The position numbers and the translations under genes are program-made. Shown in pieces: positions 45,501-55,700 of a stretch of 64,000 bases of DNA. Source of the stretch: Zonotrichia leucophrys gambelii. Its lineage: Eukaryota > Chordata > Aves > Passeriformes > Passerellidae. Under the pieces are notes generated by a model. That model made no database searches. It was not told where the DNA came from and was given only the letters and a program-made list of their open reading frames with translations. How positions within the stretch are numbered: position 1 is the stretch's first letter; every line of letters begins with the position of its first letter. Location of the stretch: assembly GCF_028769735.1 (NCBI RefSeq), contig NC_088171.1, forward strand, positions 134,091,033 to 134,155,032, in the 5' to 3' direction.

Positions 45501-46707
45501 AGCAATAAGAGGTGAAAGAGCTTAAAACAACTTGCCTTGTATTCAAGTATATTGAGTCACAAGACTAGCAGCCTTTCTGGGTGAAGCTGTCCTACCTAAA
45601 GGCCTAATACTACATCAAAGAAACTTGAGGCAAAAGCTTGAAGACAGCAAGATATGACTCAGAGGCAGGTTTACAGTCAGGTAGGCTTCAGACAGCCTAA
45701 GAAGAGGCAAATTTGCATTGATTTGTTAACAAATTGTAACTATGGGGATTGACTAAGACAATGTCAAATGAAAAAGTACAACTCGCTGTGTCCTTGCATG
45801 GAGTGACAGCTCCTGTAATACGATGCAACTTGGGTACCTGGAAAATGGGGAACCCAAGTGCTGCATAGAAAACAGCAGCTTTGCAGGGGGGTCTACAAGC
45901 CTATCATTTTAAAACAGCTTCTCTCAGAACTATGAGATCTGGGGAAAAACAATAATTTTGCGTGGTCTCAGAGAAGCTTCTTCTAGAAGCAATCTCCAGT
46001 GGATAGAACAGTATACTCCCGATTTGCCTCTCTCTATGTAAACACCAAATCTACAGTAATCGCTGCACTTTAATATCCTGTGGATACCTCAGCAAAATGG
46101 TTAGCAACCAACAGACCCAGCAAGAAGCCAAACTCTGTCAATCCCACCTTGAGGAGGGCTCAAGGCGCACAGTGCAGAAGGGAAAAAACTCCAAAAGAAA
46201 CAACTTATTGTCTCAGAGACCGAGACCGAAACCAGCCCTTTACAATAATCGAAAGTGAGGAAGCTCCGGGGCCGGTCCGTGCTTTCTCTTGGCCCAAGTT
46301 GAATCATCCTCGTGAGATCCCTTCTCCCCGTGGAATTAAAGCAAGGCTGCCTACCGAAACACCAGCATCTAACCCACAGACCTCAGAAACTCACTCCGGC
46401 ATCCTGGACCGGCACCTCGCCCCTTTCTGGGCGCGGCCTCAGGGAAAGGCGGCTCGGCTCGACCCTGGCCCCGGCGATGCCCCAGGCCGGCGGCCCCCCG
46501 CCCACCCCGTTACCTGTCTAGCAGCGGCCCCTGCAGGCATTTGAGGGCCACCGGGACCCTCCAGTCGGCGTGGCGGGCGGCGGACACGGTCCCGTAAGCG
46601 CCCCGGCTGATAAAACGCAAGTCCGGGAGTTTGCTGGAGGGGATGGAGGGGAGGCCGTAGCTGAGAGCGCCCGCCCGGCCCCCGCCGCCGCCATCCCCGC
46701 CGCTCAT
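27273..46707 (-). CDS. RIPK2: RIPK2, receptor-interacting serine/threonine kinase 2 (NOD adaptor), 11 coding exons
   Basis: Eleven minus-strand exons join in phase (194+154+156+158+50+162+86+90+106+51+326 nt) to 510 codons; the human protein has 540. In the family, RIPK2 binds NOD1/NOD2 through CARD-CARD contacts after peptidoglycan sensing, is ubiquitinated by XIAP and others, and activates TAK1/IKK, NF-kB and MAPK in the cytosol. Visible here: glycine loop SRGAYGTVS (residues 34-42), ATP-binding Lys56, catalytic loop HHDLKTQN with Asp153, DFG at 171-173, and an activation segment ending [13 protein letters not shown]. The CARD is at about 414-500 and keeps [16 protein letters not shown], with Tyr452 aligning to the human autophosphorylated Tyr474. 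The start [10 protein letters not shown] is nine residues longer than human before the kinase. The shorter length comes mainly from the linker before the CARD. No disabling change is seen. Confidence 0.96.
27599..28721 (-). other. RIPK2: RIPK2 intron 10
   Basis: Contains one CR1 fragment (27743-27935). Nothing else recognisable. Confidence 0.7.
27743..27935 (-). mobile_element. CR1 LINE 3' fragment (RIPK2 intron 10)
   Basis: Minus-oriented CR1 3' end, starting in plus-strand view with AGAATAATTTAGGTTAGAAG and GGACC, with GGTTGCTCAGGGCC and GGGCACCCTGTTCCAGTG segments. 5'-truncated. Confidence 0.85.
28722..28772 (-). CDS. RIPK2: RIPK2 coding exon 10 (linker)
   Basis: A 51-nt exon placed by phase: acceptor TATTTCAG before 28772, donor GTACGG after 28722, phase 1 at both ends so it joins exons 9 and 11 in frame. 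It encodes [16 protein letters not shown], loosely like the human linker segment PCSSAIINPLSTA. The assignment depends on splice phase more than similarity; the alternative upstream acceptor breaks the CARD frame. Confidence 0.7.
28909..28954 (+). repeat. A-rich simple repeat
   Basis: A run of adenines followed by GACAAAAAAA-type units. Confidence 0.85.
30196..30573 (-). mobile_element. CR1 LINE 3' fragment (RIPK2 intron 9)
   Basis: About 380 bp in minus orientation. In plus-strand view it carries TGAGATCATCAAGTCCAGCA, CTTCCCTGGGCAGCCTGTTC, CTAATATCCAGTCTAAACCT and a decayed TTTCTCCATGCTAAACAACTC end. Confidence 0.92.
32451..32520 (+). repeat. AAAC/AAAG-rich simple repeat
   Basis: Imperfect (AAAC)n, with no thymine between 32452 and 32510, inside RIPK2 intron 9. 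Confidence 0.7.
32796..32901 (-). CDS. RIPK2: RIPK2 coding exon 9 (linker)
   Basis: A 106-nt exon encoding [20 protein letters not shown] and [15 protein letters not shown]. It is part of the poorly conserved intermediate region between kinase and CARD. Acceptor CTTTCAG, donor GTGAGA; phase agrees with exons 8 and 10. Confidence 0.8.
33249..33500 (-). mobile_element. CR1 LINE 3' fragment (RIPK2 intron 8)
   Basis: Minus orientation. Plus-strand view shows ATCACAGACTCACAGAATAT, GATCATCAAGTCCAACTGG, a CAGTTCCAGTACC-like segment and TATCCAACCTAAACCTCCCC. Confidence 0.88.
33717..33806 (-). CDS. RIPK2: RIPK2 coding exon 8 (linker)
   Basis: A 90-nt, phase-0 exon encoding [20 protein letters not shown] and [10 protein letters not shown], aligning with human residues that include KKKMELSLNIPVN. 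Acceptor TCTTCCAG, donor GTAAAT. Confidence 0.85.
34000..34085 (-). CDS. RIPK2: RIPK2 coding exon 7 (end of kinase domain)
   Basis: An 86-nt exon encoding [20 protein letters not shown] and VLLLKRSK, closely matching human [20 protein letters not shown]. Acceptor TTGTTCAG, donor GTAAGT. Confidence 0.95.
34086..35474 (-). other. RIPK2: RIPK2 intron 6
   Basis: A 1.4-kb intron. Open frames on both strands around 34212-34964 have no recognisable similarity and no repeat family was identified. Confidence 0.6.
35475..35636 (-). CDS. RIPK2: RIPK2 coding exon 6 (kinase C-lobe)
   Basis: A 162-nt exon encoding [20 protein letters not shown] through [20 protein letters not shown] and DERPSFL, matching the human C-lobe. 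Acceptor TTTTGACAG, donor GTGAGT. Confidence 0.95.
35969..36018 (-). CDS. RIPK2: RIPK2 coding exon 5 (kinase C-lobe)
   Basis: A 50-nt exon encoding [16 protein letters not shown], matching human YAVITWEVLSRKQPFE. Acceptor GTAAACAG, donor GTAAGA. Confidence 0.95.
36019..39005 (-). other. RIPK2: RIPK2 intron 4
   Basis: A 3-kb intron. The stretch 37680-38100 is strongly pyrimidine-rich on the plus strand, which keeps frames open by chance. No repeat family or exon was recognised. Confidence 0.65.
39006..39163 (-). CDS. RIPK2: RIPK2 coding exon 4 (activation segment)
   Basis: A 158-nt exon opening with [20 protein letters not shown] (DFG magnesium-binding motif), then [17 protein letters not shown] and [10 protein letters not shown]. 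The serine-rich activation loop is kept although individual residues differ from human. Acceptor TTTGCAG, donor GTAACT. Confidence 0.95.
39164..41420 (-). other. RIPK2: RIPK2 intron 3
   Basis: A 2.3-kb intron with no repeat family or other feature recognised; open frames such as 40169-40495 look like chance. Confidence 0.6.
41421..41576 (-). CDS. RIPK2: RIPK2 coding exon 3 (catalytic loop)
   Basis: A 156-nt exon encoding [20 protein letters not shown] and [18 protein letters not shown]. It carries the catalytic Asp153; HHD in place of HRD is normal for RIPK2. Acceptor TTGGCAG, donor GTAGGG. Confidence 0.96.
42725..42878 (-). CDS. RIPK2: RIPK2 coding exon 2 (kinase N-lobe)
   Basis: A 154-nt exon encoding [20 protein letters not shown] and [20 protein letters not shown], including the C-helix glutamate and hinge. 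Nearly identical to human over this block. Acceptor CTTTAAG, donor GTAAGT. Confidence 0.96.
42879..46513 (-). other. RIPK2: RIPK2 intron 1
   Basis: A 3.6-kb intron. It holds an LTR-like block at about 44740-45190, listed separately. A short GC-richer patch at 43900-44050 includes an imperfect hairpin around 43967-43992. No alternative coding exon was identified. Confidence 0.65.
44740..45190 (-). repeat. LTR-like block in RIPK2 intron 1
   Basis: Read on the minus strand it contains a TTATAAAAGTGAGAG TATA-like promoter motif near 44905-44920, followed by sequence resembling the R/U5 part of passerine LTRs as I remember them. Edges, polyadenylation signal and target-site duplication were not resolved. 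It might be another dispersed repeat. Confidence 0.4.
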
Positions 46708-47110
46708 GCTCGCACTGCGCCGGGCTCGGCGGCGCCTGGAGCGCCGCTCCTCTGGCCCCACTCCCTCGCTCCCCCCGCACTCCCTGCCCCGCCTGCTCTC
46801 CTGGCCAGCGCTTCTCTCCTCCTTCTACCCCACCGACGAGCCACTTCCTCACGGAAAAGCGTCCCACGGCTCGCGGGTCGGGGAAGGCGGAGCAGCCGGG
46901 ATGGGAGGAGCGAGCCGGGGGAGCGCGGTGCCGGCGTGTCCCGGAGAGCCGCGCCGGGGCTTCGCCCTCGGGCACCGCGGGAGCGCTGTGGCGGGCGGGT
47001 CGCGGCCCTCGGGCCGGGCATGGAGCCTTCCCCATCCCGTCAGAAGGAGCGGCCCCTGCGCTGGACAGGAGGAGGCATCCCGCTCCGTTCGAGTTCTGCG
47101 CTCGAAAAAT
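46400..47110 (-). promoter_or_regulatory. RIPK2: CpG-island promoter of RIPK2
   Basis: GC- and CpG-rich block spanning exon 1, the 5' UTR and upstream DNA, in an otherwise AT-rich window. It has GC-box-like GGGCGGG elements (for example near 46992) and no TATA box at a fitting place. The transcription start is probably within 46720-47000. Several long plus-strand open frames across it arise from base composition. Confidence 0.75.
46514..46707 (-). CDS. RIPK2: RIPK2 coding exon 1 (start and glycine loop)
   Basis: ATG at 46705-46707; 194 coding nt. After the glycine-rich leader comes [20 protein letters not shown], then [18 protein letters not shown], matching human exon 1. The frame stays open upstream without another ATG; this ATG fits best because only it keeps the leader short. 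Donor GTAACG. Confidence 0.93.
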
Positions 47111-47164
47111 GATGCAGGATGCCAGAGCCGAGCGCAGATCGCCGCGGCGAATAGCTCACTGCGT

Positions 47165-47345
47165 AGAATCATAGAATGTTGAAGGGAAGGGACCTTAAAG
47201 ATCATCTAGTCCCAGCCCCCTCTGCCAGGACAGGACACACCTTCCACTAGACCAGGTTGCTCAGAGCCCCATGCGGTGTATACTCATTGCTCAAGCGAAG
47301 TGAGAAAAGCTTTGTCTCATGCTGTTGCTTATCTCCTCTGCTCTT
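47165..47345 (-). mobile_element. CR1 LINE 3' fragment just upstream of RIPK2
   Basis: Minus-oriented. Plus-strand view begins AGAATCATAGAATGTTGAAG, then GGACCTTAAAGATCATCTAG and ACCAGGTTGCTCAGAGCCCC. It sits about 50 bp outside the CpG island. Confidence 0.9.
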
Positions 47346-47933
47346 GTCCTAGGAAGATTTTTCAGGATAGCGGCATTTCAAAAAGATAATTTCGAAATTT
47401 CCAGTAAGTGCAAGTTTATCCTTGCCCGTGCTCATAGCGAGCTGCCAATGCTGATGCGCAGATGTATTTATGAGATCTTTATGTGAAGGTTGCGCAGAAA
47501 GCTTTTCTAAATAAAGCCTGTTCACCAAACCAAGTTCTCACAGACTAACACAGTAATTTAACTTAAAGGTCGAGATCTGTAGCTTTCCACAAGGAGTGAC
47601 AGTTCCACAGGATGAAATAAAGGTAAATAGAGCAACTCACTTGCCTTTCCATGTGTGCGGATCGTGGGCTGAGCGCCTGTGGCTTTTCACCTCTCTTTTC
47701 TCCCACTCATGGATATGGACCAGAGAATGAGGGAAAAGACCTAAGTTTTCAAGTTACAATATGTTCAATATTTCACAGAATTCATTTTAAGACATGGCAA
47801 CAACTCCAGCTCTATCTAGATCTTTAGTTTTAGCTTTATGACTTTTCCAATTGTCTTGTATTTTGGATGATTTATATCCTCCAAATGCGTCAGCATTATG
47901 AACGTGTGAGCAACCATGTAAAGCAACCAGTGA

Positions 47934-47994
47934 CTTACTCTACTTTCAGTTTTTAGTTACTTACTCTGCTCTACTTTCAGTTTTCAGTTAGTCT
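47934..47994 (+). repeat. Short tandem duplication
   Basis: Two imperfect copies of an ACTTACTCTACTTTCAGTTT-like unit, about 30 bp each. Confidence 0.6.
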
Positions 47995-50255
47995 GTGTCC
48001 TTTAGACACAGTAGGTGGTTTCCCAAAACTGTAATCTTGAGGCAATGTTTGCAATATGCAAGTTTTGGGTATCTGTTTATGCATATCTCTCTCTATATTA
48101 ATCATGTGGGTAGTACCATTAGTCATACAATTTTAAATTTGGTGTATAAGGAAGATTTTGTTTCCAAAAGAAAGTGATATGCAAAGGACAATTACCATGA
48201 GCTTGCATTATAAAACCACTGTGTAAATACATACTTACAGTCTTTGCCATTAAAATGTCACTATACTGAAGACTTATTTGTGCAGCTTGTTAGTGTGTGT
48301 TGTGTTGATTTAATGTATATTTATATGTTAAGTACACTGACTTAAACCCCAGGAAAATTATTGTAATTCTAAAAATGGATGTGGAGGCAGGACTGTTGGA
48401 GCAGTGCCATGCTTCTCTTGCCATGCCTATCCCAGGTACAGTGTTCCTGCAGTTGCAGTCCTTTTGACACTCCAAACCCTAACTCCAACCATAATGGCAG
48501 CTTGGGGGTGAGGCTGAGGTCCTAAGGTAGACTAAACTTTTGATAAAGCTAAAGTTTTGGTTAAATAGTTTCTAAATGATAGAAACAGTATTTATAGCAT
48601 GAGGCAGATAAATAGCTGCCTGTGGTTTACTTCTTTGAAAATTTTAACTGGTGAGTTTCCCCACATAATCCTTTTAATTTTTAAGTGTTGGATCTGACTC
48701 ATCCTTTCACATGGAAATTTCCTGAATGTCCCCACTGATAATGAGGTAAGAAAAGTCCACAGCAAAGAGGATACTTTTTCTATGTGTGGTATTTATTTGG
48801 TGGTTTGATTAGTGTTGTCGTGACTGTAATTTACTTGAATTTAAACTGGAAAGAAATGGTTCTGAAAGTGTGAAATCTATGATGGTGGGCTTAGTCTTCC
48901 TTCAGCTTGTGAAATCTAGGAGAGCAGCTAGCTACTATGTGATCAGTACATCACCATGCTGACTTGCAAAACACTTTCCATTCCTTGTATCTCTGTAAAA
49001 GATCAAGTAAAATAACAACTGAAATTAAACACACTTTCCAGACTGAGGTGGTATTTGCTTTTTGACATTCCTCCTTGTAGGCAGCATAGTCTGGAGAGAG
49101 CTTTTACATTTCTACTGTAAACAGGTATTCACATTGATGTTGAGAAAAGGGTACAAAATACATATCTCTCCCTGTGCATCTCCACCTGAAAACCAGGCCT
49201 TTTATACATAGATATACATGCACCCTTTTTCAGTCATGTGTATGTTTTAAAACATTCACACTACATGCATGTCTTTACTAGTATAAAGTCTTTCTTTTTC
49301 GGTTTGTTTCAGTCTTATCCCTCCACCAAAAAAATTTAGTGCCTTCATTTTTATGGATATTAAGCACCAAATCTAGTTGTGTTTTTTTTTGAAGTTCACC
49401 AAATTGACTATATTTCCACAATGGCAGGAATCTCTTTGTTGTCAAGACAAGATGTTCAGATTGAAAGAAGCTATGGTTGCATTATGATGATTTTATATCT
49501 CAGACAACTTTCCCATATTTTTGCTGTTGGACTTAAACATGACAGACCCTATCACTTACTAAATATTCTGAAAAATTTGGGGAAATGGCACATTTTTTCC
49601 CTTAGCACTTGATAGTCTCTGATTCTTAGTTGTGTCTTTGGAGCTGCATAAAAGACCTTGTTTTAGAAAATGAGTTTTCATTCAGTAATCACAATGCCTT
49701 TGTCCCTGCTTCTTATTTTGTGGATTTTTTTCAAGCTTTTACATTAAAAAGAAGGGATATTTGGTTATAATAGCCTTTTTAAAGGAATATTTTGCCTGAA
49801 TATTTTGTACTATCTACATTGCAGGAATGAAGGACTTGGGCAGTAACCTCTTCAATTAGCAAGTACTTTTTTCTGAAATGCATCAGGTGCTTAGATTCTG
49901 GCTGAGATCCTGTTTTGCCTGCTGTCACACTGGCAATGTAATGATACACTCGCTCAGATCTATTGGTAATGAGTGCTACAGCCATGGAAACCAACAGCCC
50001 TTGAAATCCTCTGTGTATTCTCCTGCCAGCCTCAACCAACCCTTCTTTGTTAGCATGTGCCACACTCTAGGTGGGTTGTTCTTGAGCATCTGAGCTCTTT
50101 TGGAAGTTGTTACCTATGGTTTTAGATGTTTGTTGACACAATTTTATATTAAGAGAGCTGCATGAAAGTACTTGTATCCAGGTATTATAACATGTTGACA
50201 CTAGCCAGCTAACTGAATGGAGGAGCAGAGCTGCTGAGAGCTTTTCTAGCAGTTT

Positions 50256-50277
50256 GAGGGAGGGAGGGAGGGAGGGA
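50256..50277 (+). repeat. (GAGG)n microsatellite
   Basis: About five GAGG units. Confidence 0.9.
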
Positions 50278-51321
50278 ATGCTTGTAGTTTGATGCTTCTG
50301 AGTCACCTGGATTTTTATTTCAGTGTTGTGCCACTTTTGGTGCCCATGTGGAGATGACACATCATGAGTGTAACATCAGGATAAACTCTAGTGCTCTTTT
50401 GAATGTAAATGACATTTCTTTTCAGCCCTAGCAATTTAACAAAGCCACCCCACACCTGAAACATTTCAATGCTTATTTGCTATTTTCACTGAGCTTCCTA
50501 TTTTTTCCACTTGCTTGTGGGACCTGAGCAACTTTATGAAGGTGGTCCTCTTCCTAGCCCCTCGCTTTGCCTGGACCAGTGGAGCTTTCTGTGTGGAAGA
50601 AATGCAGAGGCAAAAGTTTGGCAGAGAAGGAAGGAAAAGAGGGGGTGATTTTGAACGATTCTCCTTAGACACAATAACACTGTGCTACTCTTCTGTACCT
50701 TTCTTAGCATGTGGATTCTCTGGGGCCAGGTGAAGCCCAGGTCCATCCTAGGTGCTGAATCCATTTCTAACCACAAGGATGACTATCATGGGATGACTGT
50801 CATTCGTCTGAAACAGAACCTGCATCAGAAATGCCTGTTAAAAGCAGCTCCTAGCTCTAATTCCTGAACCACAGAGATTACTGGGAGAGCAGTATTTCTC
50901 ATGAGCCAAAAAAGATTATTCTAATAGAATTCTTACAGAATTATCTCCTGCTGGAAGATCAGTGCCAGGCCTAGGAGTATTCCCTGACACCTCCAACTTT
51001 ACAAGCACAGGTAGTATTAGGTATTCAGTGGTCTGCTGCATTCAGGATTAGTCTATGTGCATTTTTTATGTTGGGTATTTCCTCTAATATTTCAGCTTCT
51101 AATATTACAGCTTCCCCCTTCCCCCTACTCCTAGGTTTTAACCTTTATTTTGGTTTTCAGCCTAAAATGCTGCTGTTCTTGGTGTTTCCCATAAAATTAG
51201 TTCAGCTGAGAGAAAGCTGAAAAAATTTCTTTCAGCAGTGAATTAGAGCAAGTTTTTCTTCCCTTTTATTTTCTCTTTCAAAATTTAAACTATTATGCAA
51301 GTGCAGCAGATTGATGCAAAG

Positions 51322-51883
51322 CCAACAGGTCAGGAGAGGGGATTCTGCCCCTCAGCTCTGCTCTGCTGAGACCCACCTGGAGTGCTGCATCCAGCTCTGG
51401 GATCCCCAGCACAGGAAAGACATGAACCTGTTGGAGTGAGCCCAGGGGAGGCCAGCAAGATGATCAGAGGGATGGAGCACCTCTCGCACAAGGAAAGGTG
51501 AGGGAATTTGGTTTGTTTAGCCTGGAAAAGAGAAGGCTTTTTGCTGTTTGCAGCCTTCCAGTACCTGAAAGGACTGTACAATAAAAATGGAGAAGGACTT
51601 TTTACAAGAGCATGTCGTTATAGGAGAAATAGAATCAAATGGAAAGAGAGTAGGGTTAGATTAGATATCAGAAAAAATTCTTTACTGTGAGGATGGTGAG
51701 GCACTGAAACAGGTTGCCCAGAGAAGTTGTGGATGCTTTGTCCTTGAAACTGTTCAAGTCCAGGTTGGATGGAGTCTGAGTGAGCTGATCTAGTGGAGGT
51801 GTCCCTGCCTGTGGCAGGGGAGTTGGAACTAGATGATCTTTAAGGTCTCTTCCAACCCAAACTATTCTATGATTCCATGATTC
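51322..51883 (+). mobile_element. CR1 LINE 3' fragment, about 560 bp
   Basis: The longest CR1 copy seen: TGGAGTGCTGCATCCAGCTC, AGGCCAGCAAGATGATCAGA, AACAGGTTGCCCAGAGAAGT, TGTCCCTGCCTGTGGCAGGG and terminal CTATTCTATGATTCCATGA. Plus strand. Open frames inside are broken by stops. Confidence 0.95.
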
Positions 51884-52704
51884 AAGGCAGCTCCTGGAGT
51901 GTAACAAATCTGCTAGGTCTGTAATTTCAGTTCCCAGAAATACATAATAATGTGTTGAAGCTCTGTCCTCTAGCTTGATTAGCTACAATTCTTTCCAAAT
52001 AGCTGTCAAGCTGTCATTCATGACAGAGTCATAAAGGAGAACATTCATGACTTAACTACAAGAATGCAAGGCAAGGTCTAGATAATCAAGTGGATGCGCA
52101 GAACCAGGTGGGAAATGTGGGAGTTAGAAATGTTATGCATTTACATTTACTTTTTTGTGGTTTGTGTTGGCACTTAAATAAGGGAAAAATTGGCATGTTT
52201 ATTTGACAACATCTATGTGTTTTGAAATCAAATTAAGGTGCAGCCTATCTCTAAATGAAATGAGGAGTTAAGACTTGTAAGAACTCAGCATACTTAGTAG
52301 CGTAGAGCATTGCATTCATAACAGGAAAAATGACCCAGATTTCCAGCTCCAGGTTTGAAAACCTTCCAAGGAAAAATTTTGCCTAGATTCTCTGATTCTG
52401 ATAGTCAAAGCCTCAGTAACTTTTTTAGTAAGTGCAATTATTTCTCATTCATTTAGGAACAGGTATTTCCTGATAAGTATTATGTTGAAAGTCTGTGACT
52501 TTTAGCAACAGTGCTGACGCTTCGAGGAATTTATAGTAAGCCAGAATGAATCAACGTGTTAATCATTTTTTCAGGCACAAACACATGGCCTTTTCTTCCT
52601 GTTTGTATAAACAATTAGTATGTGTCATCTGAGAATAACGTAAGGCATATTTTCGTCACAGATGTAACAGTTTGCGGTGGGGTAAATTCTAGAAAATAGT
52701 CTAA

Positions 52705-52760
52705 GAAAAAAAAAAAAGCCAAAAAAAGCCAAACCAAACCAGACCAAAAAACCAAAACAG
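52705..52760 (+). repeat. A-rich simple repeat
   Basis: An adenine run followed by AAAGCC/AAACC units. Confidence 0.75.
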
Positions 52761-55700
52761 AAATGAAGGTGGAATATTTTCTTGAGCAATATATATGCAA
52801 AACCTGTATTAAGTGAAGGCTCTGTTTACACAGGGTGCAACACTCTTACAGTTTCAATTTGTCTGAATGCCCATAGGTCATTAACATGACCCTTTCACAA
52901 GTGTTTACAAGAGTGGAGCAGAAGGAACTTTTCTGTGGCTGTCTTCCATGAACGCACTGACACTTGGCCAATAGAGGAAATGCCTGTGAAGAGTTAACTG
53001 GCCTGGGGTTACCACAGCTCACCTTTGTACAGGGTAAAATAACCCAGAAGGGCTGAGATTGTAGTTGGGCTGGAGCAGAAAGATTTGGTTTGGAACGCAT
53101 TTGAAGTGATCTGAAGAATGAAGCTGTTTCTCTGGGGCGCAATTCAGAAAACTGGACACATCAACATGATTCAGTTTTTGCTGGCAATGGCAAAAATGTA
53201 ATATTATCAGCTTGGGTAGAGCGCATGAGAAGAAGATATCCCAACAATCACTCCTAACACTGTTAGATCTTTGGTGTCCTTTAGGCATCCCAATGGCATC
53301 TCCTGAATCTGTTGAATTTAGAAGTATGTGAGATAAGTGAAAAACTTTTCATTGTACTCAGACATCAGTGTGAACAGGCTCAGAACTTCCATGGTGTAGC
53401 AAAACAGTACCAGATTCCATTATAAAATACAGTTTTATGCTTAAGAAAACCTCCTAATTAATTTTTCACTATAATGAAGCTTTAGCACCCCACAGCTGCA
53501 TGCATGATGGTAATCTAGTTCTTATGGCTAAATGGAAATCCTGGAAGAAATTTGCTGGAGTTCACTCTAATCATTCTGTGGGTAACAAGGCCCACTGTCT
53601 CTTAGAATGCCTTGATAAAGTTTTACATTAAAAAGAATAATCCCTTCTTGTTAATAAGAGGCTTGCACATCTTGTTCCTTTTCCAATGCAAAGAGCTTGG
53701 ACTGAAAAAGGCAAACTCCTACAAAAGACTTAGACTGGTTCTTAAAACTGAGTATTCATGTTGTGGTCATCTGGTAGAACTGCATAGCACTTTTCTACTG
53801 TATTTTTTCAAGTATGTTGCCTACTACTCTATGTTCCACATGCCACCTTGTGGTCTTCAAGGAAAAGGAGAAATTGGGTATGATTTGGCAAACTGGAAAT
53901 GCATTTCTGTGTAGATATTTTCAGTACATGAAAAATTCTAGTATAGATTCATATCTCAGTAAATTTATTGAAGCCAAGTTTTCAAGAGTTTTACAGAGTA
54001 CCTTTTAAGAGTACCAAACACAAATTAGTTTAGAACATGACCTTCAAGCTGAATGCATTTCTATTGTAGTAGTTGTGCTGTACATATATGCAAAATAAAA
54101 GAAGAAATATGCAGGATGTGAATCCTTTTCATCTCTAGCATAGAAGCGTGGGCAAGGAAACAACTGTGATTTAGTCAGGAGTACTGACTTTCCAGGAGCT
54201 GTTGTCATGAGAAATTGATTCTAGAAAATCTATCAAGTTGTTATGATTATAGAAGATTTTCACTACCTAAAAAAGAGTTAGATTTTCAAACTGGAAAACA
54301 CTGTAGTTTTAAGACAATTAAGAAGTTTGTTTTCCTGTTGTACCTTGAGTGAGTGTCAAAATGGGAAGTTAATCTCATCTGTGTTTCAGGTAAATGAGAA
54401 ATTCTGAGACAAGTTGAGATTGGAAAATTTAGTCTAACCTATTTCTGTAAGGCTAGAAGGGTTTAAAGTTCTTGTAGGAAAATACTCGATAATTTGTTTT
54501 TATTCATTATTTCTTTAGGATTCAAAGATAATAAGCTTGTATTAGAAATATTTTTACTTCAAATAACACAAACAACCCAAAAGATATATTCTGTTTCCTT
54601 AAATAGTGTCTAAATTGATCAAAGATAATTGAAGAGTACAAGGGATAGATGGGAAAGAGGGAGAAAATAACAAGAAGAACGACAGGTAAGATGAGTTTTA
54701 TGCATCTGATATTTTAAAAAAATCTTCCAGTGTCCTGATTATTCACTTATTTTGCAACTGTCCAATTCTTTTTAGTAAGACCATCAACTTGGACTGACAG
54801 GAAGGAGATAATAGCCTTAGGTTGGCTTATGTAAGATGTTAAACTCACTAAAAATTTCTGTGCTTATGAATGTATATCATCATACATTGCACTTCTAAAA
54901 GTCTGCTTTTTATGTGCTATGTCTGCCTGACATTTAAAAAAGAATTATCAGCCTTTTCTGATATCTAAGTGTCTCATACTCTTTTGAAAACCATGATCAA
55001 TGTATATTTTGGAGTACAAATTGAGATTTTCTTTTTATCCTGCTGTAGAGTAGATGCCTGCTTCTAAGTTTTTTGGATACTTTGCAGCAGTCTGATTTGG
55101 TGTTAGACAAATAATACAGATGATTAATTGCTTTATTGATGGAAATGGCCAGGAGACCTAGAGAGACACATCTAGAAGAATAAATTGGGCTGTAATTGGT
55201 CTGTGACCTTTCAGAAGTTCTTTTGTGTAATGTTCTCACAGGGAAGGGCTGGCTGGGAGGAGCTGATTTTGTGCTGTATAAAGTAGTGATGGGATGACCT
55301 TTATGCTCTCCAGGTGCCCATCCAGCTGCTCTGTCACTCCTCAGCAGGGCCCAGGGGAGGAATGTAGAATGAAGAACACATGTGCTGAGATGAAGGCAGT
55401 TTAATAAAGGAAAAGGAAAGGATGCACAAGGAAGCAAAAGCAAACAAAAAGATCTATTGTCTACTTCTCATGAGCAGGGGATATCCAGCCAATGTCTGAG
55501 AAATAGGGCTTTGGTATGTGTATTTTATTCTCTGGAAAATAAATAACTAAATGCCAAATGCCCCTCTTTCTTCTTCTCTCTCTTAGTTTTATTGCTGAGT
55601 ACCATGTTATTTGGTATGGAAGATCTCCTTGGTCAGCTTGAGTCAGCTGTCCTGTCTTTGTCCTCTCCCAGCCTCTTGCCCACCCCCAGCCTACTGGCCT

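Noticed and set aside
46553..46562. NF-kB-like GGGACCCTCC in RIPK2 exon 1
   Set aside because: It fits a loose 10-base consensus but lies inside coding sequence of a GC-rich island, where chance matches are likely.
46080..47205. Several long overlapping frames on both strands around RIPK2 exon 1 (up to 198 codons)
   Set aside because: They lie in the CpG island, where stop codons are rare by composition. They read across or antisense to exon 1 and match nothing recognisable.
54997..55443. 148-codon minus-strand frame, and plus-strand TATAAAG and AATAAA at about 55276 and 55393
   Set aside because: The frame has no recognisable similarity. The two signals are about 117 bp apart as in an LTR, but I saw no edges or other LTR features.
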